From the NCBI RefSeq assembly GCF_037126285.1, contig NZ_CP147012.1, positions 1,736,001 to 1,800,000 on the forward strand: a DNA stretch of 64,000 nt, given 5' to 3'. The stretch is from Bernardetia sp. MNP-M8 (GTDB lineage Bacteria > Bacteroidota > Bacteroidia > Cytophagales > Bernardetiaceae). Of this stretch, positions 18,195 through 29,000 are shown one piece after another. The position numbers were made by a program, and so were the translations under genes. The first letter of the stretch is position 1, and each line of letters opens with the position of its first letter. The notes beneath the pieces were generated by a model that saw only the letters and a list, made by a program, of their open reading frames with translations, was not told where the DNA came from and made no database searches.

Positions 18195-20400
18195 CCTTTT
18201 GATATGTCTGTCCTTTTTCTGTGCTAAAAACAAGAATATATAATCCGTTAGCAAAACGAGAAATATCGATTTCATTTTGATTGGATTGAATATTTTTTTC
18301 TATCAAAGTTTGTCCTTTTGTGTTATACAAAATTAATTTTCCTTTTTCTTGTGTCTGAATTGTCAGCATATTATTTGCAGGATTTGGATAAATTTTTAGA
18401 AATAAATCTGTATTTTTTTTATCCTCATCAATTCCAGAAATAATTTCTCCATCAGGTGAAAGCCATTGCAAACCACCTCCAATTGTTCCAATCAGAATTT
18501 GAGAACCAAAAGCAACAGGAAAAACAGTATTTCCAAAATATAAAGTAGAATTTTGAGCATTCAACCAACTAGAAGGAAAATCAGATGGCAAATTTTGAGT
18601 CGAAAGTGAAAGAGGAATTAAATCAAAATTGGCTTCCTGATTTTTAAAATCTTGTATCAAAAAAAGTCCTTTTTCTGGTTCAGACAATAGCAAATCTTGT
18701 GAAGTTTGTCCATTTTCATTTCTTTCATACAGCGCAAAACTTCCTCTCGTAAAATTCTGATTGCCAAAATTTGGATTTTCTAAACTAAAGCTACCATCAT
18801 CTTGCTGTAAAAATGATTTTATTCCTCCTCTATCTTGCAAAATAAGTAAGTCTATTTTATCATCATTATTTAGTTCTGTCAATAAAACCTCATCATTTTT
18901 ACCTAAGTTTATCCCTGTCAAAGTAATTTCTTTTAAATCACTCAATGAAAAACTAATCGTATTATTTCCTTTATTTTCTATCCAAAAAACACCTGCTTTT
19001 TTAGTAGTGACATCAAAAGCTATAAAAAGCAAATCAGCTTCATTATCTCCATTAAAATCAGAAATAATTGGCTTTAAAAATTGAAACTGTAGCGTTGAAG
19101 AACTTGCAAAATTCAAAAAATCATCATTTCTATATTGAAATTTCGGACTTTGATTACTTCCAATATTTTCTAAAAAATGTAATCTTGCTTTATATGAAGT
19201 GGAAGGAAATAAATGTCCACGTTCTCCCAAAATCATATCCAAATCGCCATCATTATCAGCATCTATAAAAGCAGGACGAGCATTTTCACCTATGTCAAAA
19301 AATTTATCTTGTAAAAAGTTTTTTTGTATAAACTCAAAATTTGGATTTTCTATTGAGCCTGTATTTTGATAAAGCCAAGCTGAATTTTCATAATCAATTA
19401 AATCTCCCTCATTCAAATATAAATTGGGGGCAGCAATCAAATCAGGTGTTCCATCAAAGGTAACATCTTCATAGAAAACGGCTGCAAAAGTAGGAATATC
19501 AATCGGTTTTTGAGTAGGAAAACGAGTTTTGGGATTTCTTAAAATAGCTTCTGTATTCGTTCCTTCATTAAATAAAGCTGTTATATAATTACAAGCCACA
19601 TCGCCAACCAATAAATCAAGAGAAGGATTATTATCTAAATTCAGAATCAAAAGTGAAGAACCAGCATGTTCGGGTTTTTCTACTCTACAAGCATTTGCAC
19701 CAAAAATATAATTTTCACAAACACACTCTTCAAAATCTCCCCATTTTATAGTTTCTTTCTTAAAAATAAGACTATCTGAAATGGAATAATTTTCTTGACT
19801 CAAATTTTTGTGCCATTCGACAGTCGTTCCAATAGCAGGACGAAAATTTAGAATATCCAAATCGCCATCATTATCCAAGTCTACGATGGCAGGAATATCT
19901 GTAACATCAATACCTAGATTTAATGGATTTCCCGAAATACCTGTACTGTAAAGTATTTTTTTAGCAATTTTGAAAGTCAATTTTCCAGTTTCATTTTTGG
20001 TGTTTTGATAAACAATAACTCCCAAATTAGTAGAAGTAAAGATATCTTTCTGACCATCATTATTATAATCACGAAGTAAAACCCAGTTTCTTAGCTTTGG
20101 AAAAAGTTGTGTGTATTGAGGTGCAAAAATCCATTCTTTTTGTCCTTGTGAATTTGTTTTTTGAAGAAAAATAAGAACTTGATTTGTCGTTCTATCAAAA
20201 ATAAAAAGGTCTTCTAAATCGTCATTATCTACTTTTAGAGTAGAAAATTGAGGTGCATTGAATCCTCCTGTCAAAGAGAGCTTTTGACCATCTTTTATGC
20301 TTTCGATATTTGTATCAAAACTGACTGGGAAAGTTTGAGATGTTTGTCCAAAAATCAAATAAGGACACAAAAAAAGGAATAAGAAGATTAGATTTTTCAT
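18178..20400 (-). CDS. Secreted FG-GAP/VCBS repeat protein with T9SS type A sorting domain
   Basis: The 740-residue protein has a cleavable signal peptide (MKNLIFLFLFLCPYLIFGQ). It contains repeated calcium-loop-like segments such as 'DYNNDGQKDIF', 'DLDNDGDLDILN', 'DADNDGDLDMILG' and 'DFNGDNEADLLF', typical of FG-GAP/VCBS beta-propeller blades. The C-terminal ~75 residues ('IYPNPANNMLTI', 'LILYNTKGQ', 'ISRFANGLYIL') form a type A T9SS sorting domain. Export by T9SS to the cell surface is therefore expected. The role, presumably binding or scaffolding, is not evident. Confidence 0.9.
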   Translation of the reverse strand: MKNLIFLFLFLCPYLIFGQTSQTFPVSFDTNIESIKDGQKLSLTGGFNAPQFSTLKVDNDDLEDLFIFDRTTNQVLIFLQKTNSQGQKEWIFAPQYTQLFPKLRNWVLLRDYNNDGQKDIFTSTNLGVIVYQNTKNETGKLTFKIAKKILYSTGISGNPLNLGIDVTDIPAIVDLDNDGDLDILNFRPAIGTTVEWHKNLSQENYSISDSLIFKKETIKWGDFEECVCENYIFGANACRVEKPEHAGSSLLILNLDNNPSLDLLVGDVACNYITALFNEGTNTEAILRNPKTRFPTQKPIDIPTFAAVFYEDVTFDGTPDLIAAPNLYLNEGDLIDYENSAWLYQNTGSIENPNFEFIQKNFLQDKFFDIGENARPAFIDADNDGDLDMILGERGHLFPSTSYKARLHFLENIGSNQSPKFQYRNDDFLNFASSSTLQFQFLKPIISDFNGDNEADLLFIAFDVTTKKAGVFWIENKGNNTISFSLSDLKEITLTGINLGKNDEVLLTELNNDDKIDLLILQDRGGIKSFLQQDDGSFSLENPNFGNQNFTRGSFALYERNENGQTSQDLLLSEPEKGLFLIQDFKNQEANFDLIPLSLSTQNLPSDFPSSWLNAQNSTLYFGNTVFPVAFGSQILIGTIGGGLQWLSPDGEIISGIDEDKKNTDLFLKIYPNPANNMLTIQTQEKGKLILYNTKGQTLIEKNIQSNQNEIDISRFANGLYILVFSTEKGQTYQKVIVQK

Positions 20401-20537
20401 AGTTGGTTGATATTCTTTATATTTTGTAGGAAAAAGGCTTGCATTTTCTTTTAAAACTGTTTTAATTTATTTTCCAGTCAAAAATTTTGTCAGTAATTGC
20501 TAAATTTTAAACGATTTTTTGATATATTTTATTCAAA

Positions 20538-20579
20538 TAAAAAAGGACTTTCACAAAATACTATTTTTGTAAAAGTCCC
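20538..20579 (-). terminator. Terminator of the iron-binding protein gene
   Basis: On the minus strand GGACTTTTACAAAAA pairs with TTTTGTGAAAGTCC and a T-run follows (A-run at 20538-20544 on the plus strand). It lies about 70 bases past the stop at 20651. Confidence 0.75.
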
Positions 20580-20650
20580 AATTCATTAAAATGTTTTTTA
20601 AAAAATACTAGAATAGTAAAAGGCATGCCTTTTCTCTACATCTGATATTT

Positions 20651-21724
20651 CTATTTCCATTTTACTTCATCAAAAATAATAACAGCTTGTTCTTGATTTT
20701 CACCTAATTTTGAAAGGCTTAAAGTATCTTCTTTGAAAGTTCCCCAATCTTTAAGTGTTTGAGCCATTTCTACATCTGTACGAACAGGATATTCCATTTC
20801 CTCTCTTACATAAACTTCTTGTGCTTCTTTGCTTGTCAAAAACTCAATCAATTTAATTGCATTTTCTTTGTTAGGCGCATACTTGGTTACTGCTGCACCA
20901 CTTACATTGATGTGTGTTCCTCTTCCATCTTGATTTGGAAAAATAACAGCTACTTTTTGTGCTGCTTTTACATTGTCTTCATCTGTGTCATTGAGCATTT
21001 GAGCATAGTAATAAGTATTTGTTACTGCTAAAGTTCCTTCGCCTGCTGCAATGGCTTTGATTTGGTCACGATCACCACCTTTTGGTTCTCTTGCCATATT
21101 TGCTACAACTCCTGTTGCCCATTTTTTTGCAGTTTCTTCATCAGAATTTGCAATAATAGAAGCTAGAAGAGATTGATTATACACATTTTCTGAAGAACGA
21201 ATCAATAATTTTCCTTTTGCTTTTGACTCAGCAAGACTCTCATAGGTAGCAAAATTTTCAGGTTTTACTTTTTCTTTGTCATAAACAATTACTCTAGCAC
21301 GTTTTGTAATTCCGAACCACTCATTATCTGCATCTCTCAAATGAATAGGAATATTTGAAAACAAAACTTCAGATTCAATTGGCTGTAAAAGTCCTTTTGA
21401 TTTTGCTCTGTGTAAACGCCCAGCATCAACAGTAATCAAAACATCAGCAGGAGAATTTTGTCCTTCCATTTCCAATTTATTGATAAGCTCATCAGCCGAA
21501 GCCTTCACTACATTTACTTTTATGCCTGTTTGCTTTTCAAATTCTTCAAAAAGTTGTTTATCAGATTCGTAATGACGATGCGAATAAACATTTACTTCTT
21601 TTGAGTTCTCCACTACGGCAGTAGAGTCAGAAGTAGTTTCTGTATTGTCTTTTTTCTTGTCATTACAGGCAAAAAATGAAATAGATACAAAAAATAAAAT
21701 AATACTAACAAAAATACGATTCAT
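20651..21724 (-). CDS. Fe(3+) ABC transporter substrate-binding lipoprotein
   Basis: The 357-residue protein has a lipoprotein signal ending 'SFFACNDKKK'. The sequence 'VNVYSHRHYESDKQLFEEFE' near residue 45 is typical of the FutA/AfuA/FbpA class of iron(III) periplasmic binding proteins. 'PADVLITVDAGRLHRAKSKG' and 'AVTNTYYYAQML' follow, the last with the Tyr cluster that binds iron in this class. No permease or ATPase gene lies next to it, which is unusual; the other components must be elsewhere. A TACCTTTG element on the minus strand at 21826-21833 is a likely promoter. Confidence 0.88.
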   Translation of the reverse strand: MNRIFVSIILFFVSISFFACNDKKKDNTETTSDSTAVVENSKEVNVYSHRHYESDKQLFEEFEKQTGIKVNVVKASADELINKLEMEGQNSPADVLITVDAGRLHRAKSKGLLQPIESEVLFSNIPIHLRDADNEWFGITKRARVIVYDKEKVKPENFATYESLAESKAKGKLLIRSSENVYNQSLLASIIANSDEETAKKWATGVVANMAREPKGGDRDQIKAIAAGEGTLAVTNTYYYAQMLNDTDEDNVKAAQKVAVIFPNQDGRGTHINVSGAAVTKYAPNKENAIKLIEFLTSKEAQEVYVREEMEYPVRTDVEMAQTLKDWGTFKEDTLSLSKLGENQEQAVIIFDEVKWK

Positions 21725-21739
21725 AATTTTTTAGTTAAA

Positions 21740-21767
21740 TGTCATTGGTAGAAACACCAACAACGGC
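21740..21767. repeat. Dispersed 28-bp hairpin repeat, copy 2
   Basis: TGTCATTGGTAGAAACACCA is followed by ACAACGGC, differing from the copy at 10561-10588 at only a few positions. It sits in the 5' leader of the iron-binding protein gene. Confidence 0.7.
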
Positions 21768-21825
21768 GATAATTTTTGTAAAAAGAAATAAGACGTAAAG
21801 CCTTATTTAGAATGATTTTAAACAA

Positions 21826-21833
21826 CAAAGGTA
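21826..21833 (-). promoter_or_regulatory. -7 promoter element of the iron-binding protein gene
   Basis: CAAAGGTA on the plus strand reads TACCTTTG on the minus strand, an exact TAnnTTTG match about 100 bases upstream of the ATG at 21724. No clear -33 TTTG was found. Confidence 0.45.
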
Positions 21834-22341
21834 GTAAATCAAATTACATTTACTAGAATTCGATTATTTTTTTACAAAAATTAGTAAAAATACGTAGGTC
21901 ACTGAGTAAAATTATTTATACATTATTGAAATCTGTCTGACATTTTCGATAGATTTATTTTTCAGAATGGAAAAATGACCTTTTCATTTTGAAAAAATAA
22001 ATATTTATCAAAACAATTTCAAAAAACTAAAATACCCTCTTATGGCTTATAAACAGCTATTTTCAATTAGTTCAAGTTATTTCTAACTAATTTTTGGCAT
22101 TGGCAAGCCTATTGAAATATATAAGTCAAGTAAGCAAAACAAAATAAGTGATTTTCAAAGTAACTGATTTGTAAAACTGAAAAGTCTAACAAAAAATTTT
22201 TAGCAGTAACTTTATTTTTTAAGAATCATTTATTTAGAAAGTCAAAATTGAATATTATGTGTGTTGTCAATCAGCAATGATTATTTTTAGCAACTCCTTA
22301 TTTTTTAACTATTCAGTTATACTTTTATAAGAAACAAGAAG
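21834..22341. other. Long AT-rich intergenic region
   Basis: About 500 bases hold no frame of note on either strand. A TTGGCATTGGCAAGC stretch near 22094 is suggestive of a regulatory site but fits no consensus I know. Confidence 0.5.
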
Positions 22342-22380
22342 AATCCCTTTTCATTTTTTGAAGAAAGGGATTTTTTGTTT
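22342..22380. terminator. Hairpin terminator
   Basis: AATCCCTTT (22342-22350) pairs with AAAGGGATT (22364-22372). The plus strand has a T-run to 22380; the minus strand, downstream of the LysM-like gene, has a weaker T-rich tail. Confidence 0.6.
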
Positions 22381-22392
22381 TGTCAAAACTAT

Positions 22393-22965
22393 TTACTCCA
22401 AACAAGGACACATATATTTGTATTCTATCTCTCCAACAATCAATCTTGTATCTTCTACATAATAAACATTTTCACTCAGTCCATTCCACAAGCGCAGGTC
22501 ACTAATATTTACATTATAATTTCTGACAATATCATAAATGTATGTTCGTTTTTTAATATTTTGATAATGTTTTCTTATTTCAAATTTTTCTGGTATTCCT
22601 TTTTCATAGCTTTTCTTTATGGCTACTTTCAAATATTCGCCTGTATAAAGAGATTGCTTTCTAAACGAACTGAAATCAGAATAATCTAACTTATTCCATT
22701 TTGCCAAACATGGCGCACAGATTTGATATAAATTTAAAATATATTCTATATTTTCTCCTTCTCCAATTTGATGATAAATATAGGTTGTGTCTTTAGGTCT
22801 TTCGAAAATGGCTTTTCGTTCTTCTGTTGTATTTGTAGTAGTAGTAACTTTATTGGTATAAAGAGTATCACTAAAATGCTCTCCTAAAACATTGTACTCA
22901 TATTTTTGAGCAAAAGAGGTTTGAAAAAAAGCTAAAAGGACGATTGATAAAATAAATAATTTCAT
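22393..22965 (-). CDS. Secreted protein with two degenerate LysM-like segments
   Basis: The 190-residue protein has a cleavable signal peptide (residues 1-19, ending SFAQ). Two later segments resemble LysM: 'YIYHQIGEGENIEYILNLY' with 'CLAKWNKLD', and 'TYIYDIVRNYNVNISDLRLW' with 'NGLSENVYY'. LysM modules bind peptidoglycan or other GlcNAc polymers. Here the first module has an added Cys pair (CAPC) and both are diverged, so binding is inferred only. Another Cys pair ends the protein (CPC). Confidence 0.55.
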   Translation of the reverse strand: MKLFILSIVLLAFFQTSFAQKYEYNVLGEHFSDTLYTNKVTTTTNTTEERKAIFERPKDTTYIYHQIGEGENIEYILNLYQICAPCLAKWNKLDYSDFSSFRKQSLYTGEYLKVAIKKSYEKGIPEKFEIRKHYQNIKKRTYIYDIVRNYNVNISDLRLWNGLSENVYYVEDTRLIVGEIEYKYMCPCLE

Positions 22966-23093
22966 AATTGATAAACTAAAAGTGAGTAGTAATTTTCTTT
23001 TAGAAAGCTATCAAATTCTGAATTAAAAAACAATTTATCTTAATTTTGACTTGCTTTAAAGTTGATAAACAAAAGCTATTCATTCACTTTGCC

Positions 23094-23101
23094 TATTTTT
23101 G
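23094..23101 (+). promoter_or_regulatory. -7 promoter element of lnt
   Basis: TATTTTTG matches TAnnTTTG and lies 39 bases upstream of the lnt ATG, just before the heptamer repeats at 23108. Confidence 0.4.
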
Positions 23102-23107
23102 TGAACT

Positions 23108-23139
23108 AATTATCCATTGTCAATTATCCATTTATACAA
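23108..23139. repeat. Degenerate 7-bp tandem repeat at the lnt start
   Basis: The heptamers AATTATC, CATTGTC, AATTATC and CATTTAT run without a gap up to ACAA and the ATG at 23140. The ribosome binding region therefore lies inside the repeat. Confidence 0.7.
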
Positions 23140-24852
23140 ATGTCTTCACTTTTATCCTTTCAAGCACATTTAGAACAATATCGTCAGAAAAAATATTATG
23201 CGCTATCTCTTTCTGTTTTGGGTGGTGTTTTGATGGCTTTAGGTTGGTATTTTCCTTTTTCGCCTTTGCTTTTTGTAGGACTTATTCCACTTATCGAACT
23301 CATAGAATTTTATTTTAAGAAAAATGACATTCAAAAAAAGGAGAAACAAAAAAATACTGATAATACGATAAAAAAGCGCAACTATTTTACTCGGCTTTGT
23401 TTCTTTATTTGGGTTTATTTTGTCTTATGGAATGCTGGCGTTTATTGGTGGCTTTGGAATGCGCTGAGTGCAGGAGTGATAGGTGTTTTTTTACTAAATG
23501 CTTTTTTACAACTTTTGCCTATCATTGTCTATATTTTTACAAGACGTTTTTCAGTTGGTTTTATCAATTACTTATCATTTGTTTCGTGTTGGTTATTCTT
23601 TGAATATGTTCATCTAAATTGGGTTTTGTCGTATCCGTGGATGAATATTGGCAATGCCTTTGGTGAAGTGCCTATGTGGGTGCAATGGTACGAATATACA
23701 GGTACTTTTGGAGGAACACTTTGGGTACTTTTGGCTAATATTTTAGCATATCATGTTTTCATAAAATCAGATATAAAAGTAGGAGCTTTTTTGGTTTGGG
23801 TATTAGTTCCGATAGGTATTTCTTATGGAATTTATATGAGTTATGATGAATTAGAAAATAATTTGAAATCTGTAGAAATGGCTGTTATTCAACCTAATTT
23901 GGATTGTTATTCTGAAAAATTCTCTCATAATCCAAAAACAGGCGAACCTTCTACCAACCATATTCCCTTCAAAAATCAAATTCAAAGATATATTGATTTA
24001 GCTAAAAGTGTGATTACAGATTCTACTAAATACATTATTTTACCTGAAACAGCTTTTCATAAAAACTCTACTGAATATAATTATACATCTCAGCAAGATT
24101 TAAAACCTATTTTTGATTTTTGTAGAAAAAATAATTTGATTCTCATTTCAGGTGCAGATACATATAAGTTTTATACAGAAAATGATACTGTTCCCAAAAC
24201 AGCACGAAAATCTAATGGAGGTGATTCGTATTATGATATGTATAATTCAGCTATTCAGTTTGTTCCTTTTACTCAAGATTCTGTTTCATTTTATCATAAA
24301 TCAAAATTGGTAATTGGTGCAGAAACTAATCCTATCAAAATGGTTTTACCAAATCAAAGTGCCTCTTTGCTTTTTGTAGATATAATGGGAACTTTAGGAA
24401 CGCAGGATTATAGAAGTGTTTTTGTTTCCCCAACGACAGAGGCAAAAGTAGCTCCTGTGATTTGTTGGGAAGCTGTGTATGGAGAATTTTGTACAGAATA
24501 CACTCAAAATGGCGCAAATGTAATTGTTGTACCAACTAATGAAGGTTGGTGGGGAAATACGCCTGCACCTCGTCAGCTTTGGGCATTGTCGGCTTTGCGT
24601 GCCATCGAAACACGACGTAGTGTAGCACGAGCAGCCAACACAGGAATTTCAGGATTTATAGACCAAACAGGAAAAGACATTTCTAGAAGTGAATATGGAG
24701 AACAAACAGCTTTAAAATATTCTATAAAACTCAATGACAAAGTTACTTTTTATACCCTTCACGGAGATTATTTAGGAAGACTTGCTGGTTTTTTGGCAAT
24801 TTTATTTTTTATATCTGCTTTTGTTAGGAAACTTAGAACCCCAAAGAAATGA
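23140..24852 (+). CDS. lnt: Apolipoprotein N-acyltransferase
   Basis: The 570-residue protein has about six N-terminal membrane helices and then a carbon-nitrogen hydrolase (nitrilase) domain. The catalytic triad can be placed: Glu near residue 303 ('ILPETAFHK'), Lys near 387 ('FYHKSKLVIGAE') and Cys near 442 ('PVICWEAVYGEF'). A final helix follows. Lnt adds the third acyl chain to the N-terminal Cys of lipoproteins in the inner membrane, consistent with the many lipoproteins here. The length is somewhat above the E. coli enzyme (about 510). menA follows 34 bases downstream on the same strand and may be co-transcribed. Confidence 0.92.
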   Translation: MSSLLSFQAHLEQYRQKKYYALSLSVLGGVLMALGWYFPFSPLLFVGLIPLIELIEFYFKKNDIQKKEKQKNTDNTIKKRNYFTRLCFFIWVYFVLWNAGVYWWLWNALSAGVIGVFLLNAFLQLLPIIVYIFTRRFSVGFINYLSFVSCWLFFEYVHLNWVLSYPWMNIGNAFGEVPMWVQWYEYTGTFGGTLWVLLANILAYHVFIKSDIKVGAFLVWVLVPIGISYGIYMSYDELENNLKSVEMAVIQPNLDCYSEKFSHNPKTGEPSTNHIPFKNQIQRYIDLAKSVITDSTKYIILPETAFHKNSTEYNYTSQQDLKPIFDFCRKNNLILISGADTYKFYTENDTVPKTARKSNGGDSYYDMYNSAIQFVPFTQDSVSFYHKSKLVIGAETNPIKMVLPNQSASLLFVDIMGTLGTQDYRSVFVSPTTEAKVAPVICWEAVYGEFCTEYTQNGANVIVVPTNEGWWGNTPAPRQLWALSALRAIETRRSVARAANTGISGFIDQTGKDISRSEYGEQTALKYSIKLNDKVTFYTLHGDYLGRLAGFLAILFFISAFVRKLRTPKK

Positions 24853-24853
24853 T

Positions 24854-24881
24854 GAATTGTGAGTTATTAATTATAATTAGA
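24854..24881. repeat. Degenerate 7-bp tandem repeat at the menA start
   Basis: The heptamers GAATTGT, GAGTTAT, TAATTAT and AATTAGA fill the lnt-menA gap and end six bases before the menA ATG. Confidence 0.55.
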
Positions 24882-24886
24882 AAAAA

Positions 24887-25822
24887 ATGAATTTAAAATC
24901 GTGGATAGAAGCAGCAAGACTACGAACTTTACCATTAGCACTAGCCAGTATGTTAATGGGTTGTTTTTTGGCTGCCATAAATGGATACTTTGATGTAAAA
25001 ATTGCATCTCTAATTATTCTGACAGCTCTTTTATTACAAATCCTGTCAAATTATGCCAATGATTATGGAGATAGCATTCACGGTGCAGACCATAAAGACC
25101 GAGTAGGACCAAAAAGAACTGTTCAAGCTGGAAAAATCACTTCTTCACAGATGCGAAATGCAGTTATTTTATTTTCTGTTTTATCGTTTGTGAGTGGTGT
25201 TTTGCTCCTTATTGTGGCGATAGATTTTCAAAAGGAAAGTAGCTGGAAAACACTCGGTTTCTTTTTAGGATTAGGAATTTTTTGTATTGCTGGAGCAATT
25301 CTTTATACAGCAGGAAAAAAACCGTATGGCTATATGGGTTTGGGAGATATTGCTGTTTTGATATTTTTTGGTTGGATAGCAGGTGGAGGAACGTATTTTT
25401 TACAAGCACAAGCCTATTTTCAAAGCTCAACAAACTTTCAAACTATTTCTTGGGATATTTTTCTTCCTGCTACAAGTTGTGGACTTTTCGCTGTTGGTGT
25501 TTTGAATTTGAATAATATTAGAGATATAAATTCTGATATTTTGGCTGGAAAAAACTCTATTCCTGTCCGAATTGGTAAAGAAAAAGCAAGTATTTATCAC
25601 GCTTCTGTTTTGATTTTAGCTTGGGTTTGTGCGCTCATTTTTTTAGGATTAAATTATCAAAAGCCTTTAAATCTTTTGTTTTTGATTACACTTCCTTTAT
25701 TTATCCGAAATATCGTTCAAGTTTTCAAAAGAAACGATATGGAACTTGACCCACTTTTAAAACAACTTGCACTTTCTACACTATTTTTTGTAGTGTTTTT
25801 TGGTATTAGTTTTTTAATATAA
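24887..25822 (+). CDS. menA: 1,4-dihydroxy-2-naphthoate polyprenyltransferase
   Basis: The 311-residue protein has about eight membrane helices and the UbiA-superfamily Asp motif as 'NYANDYGDSIHGADHKDR' (near residues 56-73), followed by 'GPKRTVQAGKI', which is specific to MenA. A second Asp-rich loop, 'NNIRDINSDILAGK', completes the Mg-prenyl-diphosphate site. It joins the prenyl chain to DHNA to give demethylmenaquinone, the respiratory quinone of this phylum. It lies immediately after lnt. Confidence 0.93.
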   Translation: MNLKSWIEAARLRTLPLALASMLMGCFLAAINGYFDVKIASLIILTALLLQILSNYANDYGDSIHGADHKDRVGPKRTVQAGKITSSQMRNAVILFSVLSFVSGVLLLIVAIDFQKESSWKTLGFFLGLGIFCIAGAILYTAGKKPYGYMGLGDIAVLIFFGWIAGGGTYFLQAQAYFQSSTNFQTISWDIFLPATSCGLFAVGVLNLNNIRDINSDILAGKNSIPVRIGKEKASIYHASVLILAWVCALIFLGLNYQKPLNLLFLITLPLFIRNIVQVFKRNDMELDPLLKQLALSTLFFVVFFGISFLI

Positions 25823-25937
25823 ATTATTATTTTTAGTATGTTTTTTTGTTGTATTTTAAAAAAAGCTACTTGAAAAACATTCAATAAAAAAAATAATTTA
25901 CTTGATTTATTATATTTTATAATCAACTGATATTCAG

Positions 25938-25945
25938 TAACTTTG
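25938..25945 (+). promoter_or_regulatory. -7 promoter element of the large T9SS protein gene
   Basis: TAACTTTG matches TAnnTTTG and lies about 125 bases upstream of the chosen start at 26070. The -33 region is TTTG-poor. Confidence 0.45.
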
Positions 25946-26069
25946 CAACAATTTAATTGTATCTACTAAAAAAGTATTTATTTCGAAAGATATTTTTGCA
26001 TTAAAGTTGTTATAGTAGTAGACAAATATTATGTTATTCAACCAGTTTCTCATATTAAGCTATAATTCA

Positions 26070-29000
26070 ATGAATTCATTATACAGGTTCAAACAAACTT
26101 ATTTACTAAGTCTGTTTGGCATTTTTTTATCTTTTTCACTCTATGCCCAAACAGGTCCTGGAGGAGTTGGAACTAATACAGGAGCAGCACCTTTACAACT
26201 GTGGCAACGTGCTGATGCTATTACACCTGTTCCTGCTGATGGTACAGCGACTAATTTTATAGATGCTTCTGGTCATGCAAGACATTCAACAAACTCAAAT
26301 GGAGGAGGCAATGGAGTACGTGCATTGTACCAATCTAATATAGCCAATACATTTCCTATCGTACGTTTCAATGGATTAAATACAACTGCTGGTTCACAGT
26401 ATGATGACGCTTATTCATATGCTGCACGTACTGTCTTTGTTGTATATAGGGCTTCTTCTACAACTCAAGATAATGGTGATTTGGCTCAAGTTTGGGGAGA
26501 CTATAATCCTTCACAAACTCAAATAGCATTAGATGCACGTGCTGGCACTAACTTACGAGGTTTTAGTTTTGATGGGGCTGGTGGCACACAAGCTAGATAT
26601 GCAATCAATGGAGCAAATTTTACGGGTTTTGCAGCAAATTCAAATACTCAACAATGGACATACAATCAATTTCAAGTTCTATCAGTAGAGTTTCAGAATA
26701 CTCAAGCCATGACAAATCAACGGATTAGTACATTAGCTAGTAATTTTACCACAGACCATCGTTTTGGAGGAGATTTAGCTGAAGTTATTGTTTATGATAG
26801 GGTTTTAAATCCTGCTGAAAGAATTGTAGTTCAAAATTACCTTTCTTCAAAATATCAAGGTGCAGCACTTACTCAAAATGACTTTTATTCTCACGATGCT
26901 ACTACTGCACAACCCTTTTTTCATAATGTAGTTGGGGTAGGAAAAGAAGTAGGTACAAATGTACACCTTGCTTCTAAATCTTCATTTGTAGAAATCAATG
27001 CTGTAAATACTATTAATCCTAATTCTTACCTTTTTATGGGGCATGATAATGGGGCTATTGGTAGTTATACAGCTATAAACTCTCCAGCTGGCTATGAGCG
27101 AGTAGCAAGAACGTGGCGTGCAGATGTAACAGGAACAATAGGAACAGTTACTTTTAGAATAGATGCCTCTCAATTACCTGGGGGAACAGCTTGTGAATTA
27201 GCTATTATCACAGATGGAGATAATAATTTCGCAAGTGGAGCAACTATTACACCTCTTACTCAAGTAGGTGCTTCTTCTATTTATCAAGCTACTTTAGCTA
27301 TTCCTGATAATGTCTATTTTACTGTAGCACAAGCAATCGGAGCAACAATAACACTTACAGCTACAGCCAATGGAAACTCTGGAGAAGTAGATTTAGTATG
27401 GACAAATCCTGCATTAGCTAATTTCCAAGAATATAGAGTTTATGGAGGACTTTCTAATAATCCTACTACTTTATTAGCTACTATTCCTAGTCAAGCAACT
27501 TTATCTACTACACTTACAGGACTGACAAACTGTAGTTTGTATTATTTTAGATTAGTACCTGTTACTCTTACTGATGTAGAATCTCCTTGTGAAGGAACAG
27601 ATACAGCTCGTCCTACGAATGGAGTTGCACCTACTGCCATGAATCTCACAGCTGCCACTCCTGTAACTTCTCCTTCTACAAACGGACAAGTTACACTTAC
27701 TTTTGATGCTAGTGGAGACCCGACTATAAGGCAAATTAGAGTGTATAGATACAGAAGTGGAGATCCAGTTCCTGCTACGCCAAGTGTTACATTTACTTCA
27801 GGTATCACTCCTACTACTACACAAGTTATTGTTGCAGGTATATTATATGCTAATTCGCCATTTGCTACTTGTTATAGAATTACTCAAGTAAATCAGTGTG
27901 GAGAAGAAAGTCTAATTTCTGGAGAACAGTGTGCCACCATTACTGTACAACCTGAAATTTGTAATAATAGCTTGGATGATGATGGAGATGGAAATATAGA
28001 TTGTGGAGATCCAGACTGTGCAGGAATAGATGGCTGTCCTGGTTGTATCTTTCAGATTACAGACCCTGGGGAATTTCAATTATTCCAGTATAAAGTAATA
28101 CCTGTAAATGGTAACAATATTGGTTACCAAACACCTATTTTTGGAGATGTAGATAATGATGGAGAAAGAGAAATTGTAGTGTTGGGAGATGACGGAATTA
28201 TTAGTGTCTTAAATCCTCGTAATGATGCTCTTCCTGATGTAGAATATGAGCAAACAGGACTCAGAAGACCAGATGGAGCAACTAGTTTGCTTACTATGGC
28301 TGATGTAGATGGCGATGGTTATATAGAGTTTTTCTATGTCAGAAATGATGCTAACTCTTCAGTAGTTTGTTACCAATACAATTACACCCTACCAGCTTTT
28401 GAACTGCAATGGGAAAGTATAAACAACCCTGTAGGAGAACGATTTTCTAATACTGACAGAGCAAATATAAACCTTGCAGACTTTAATGAAGATGGTACAC
28501 CAGAAGTATATGTAGGAGGTACTATTTTTAATGCAGTTACAGGAGAATGGTTAGGCTATGTAGGAGCAGGAAACCCAGATGGAGATCCAAGAGATACAGG
28601 GCAACCTATTTTTCAGATTTCAAATGCTGCTGATGTACTTCCTGATGCTGCTTGTGCAGACTGTGCAGGTTTGGAGTTACTAGCAGGAAATGTAGTTTAT
28701 TCTGTAAATATTGCGACAAAAACAATCGCAATACAACGTACTTCTCCTATTCCACTTACAGGTGGCTTTAAAGATGCTACCATGTCAGTTGCAGATATGG
28801 ATAATGATGGAGATATAGACGCTGTAGTATCTGGTTATGGTAGAGTATATGTATGGGATATTCAAGATACAAATCCTGCTACAACTTTACTTTCAAATGT
28901 TTTTGATTTGAGAGCCTATACAGGAGCATCTACTATAAATGGAGTGCAAGGAGTGGGAGGCACAAGTCCTTTTTCTGGTATTGCAACTATAAATGACTTT

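Noticed and set aside
20618-20633. Perfect palindrome AAAAGGCATGCCTTTT
   Set aside because: It lies just past the 3' end of the iron-binding protein gene, before its terminator, and is not in a promoter position; no second copy was noticed.
20759-21031. Plus-strand frames inside minus-strand genes, here and elsewhere
   Set aside because: They lie opposite well-recognised genes, have improbable composition and no start context of their own.
22094-22110. Sigma-54-like TTGGCATTGGCAAGC
   Set aside because: The spacing between GG and GC is nine bases rather than ten, and no gene starts downstream on that strand.
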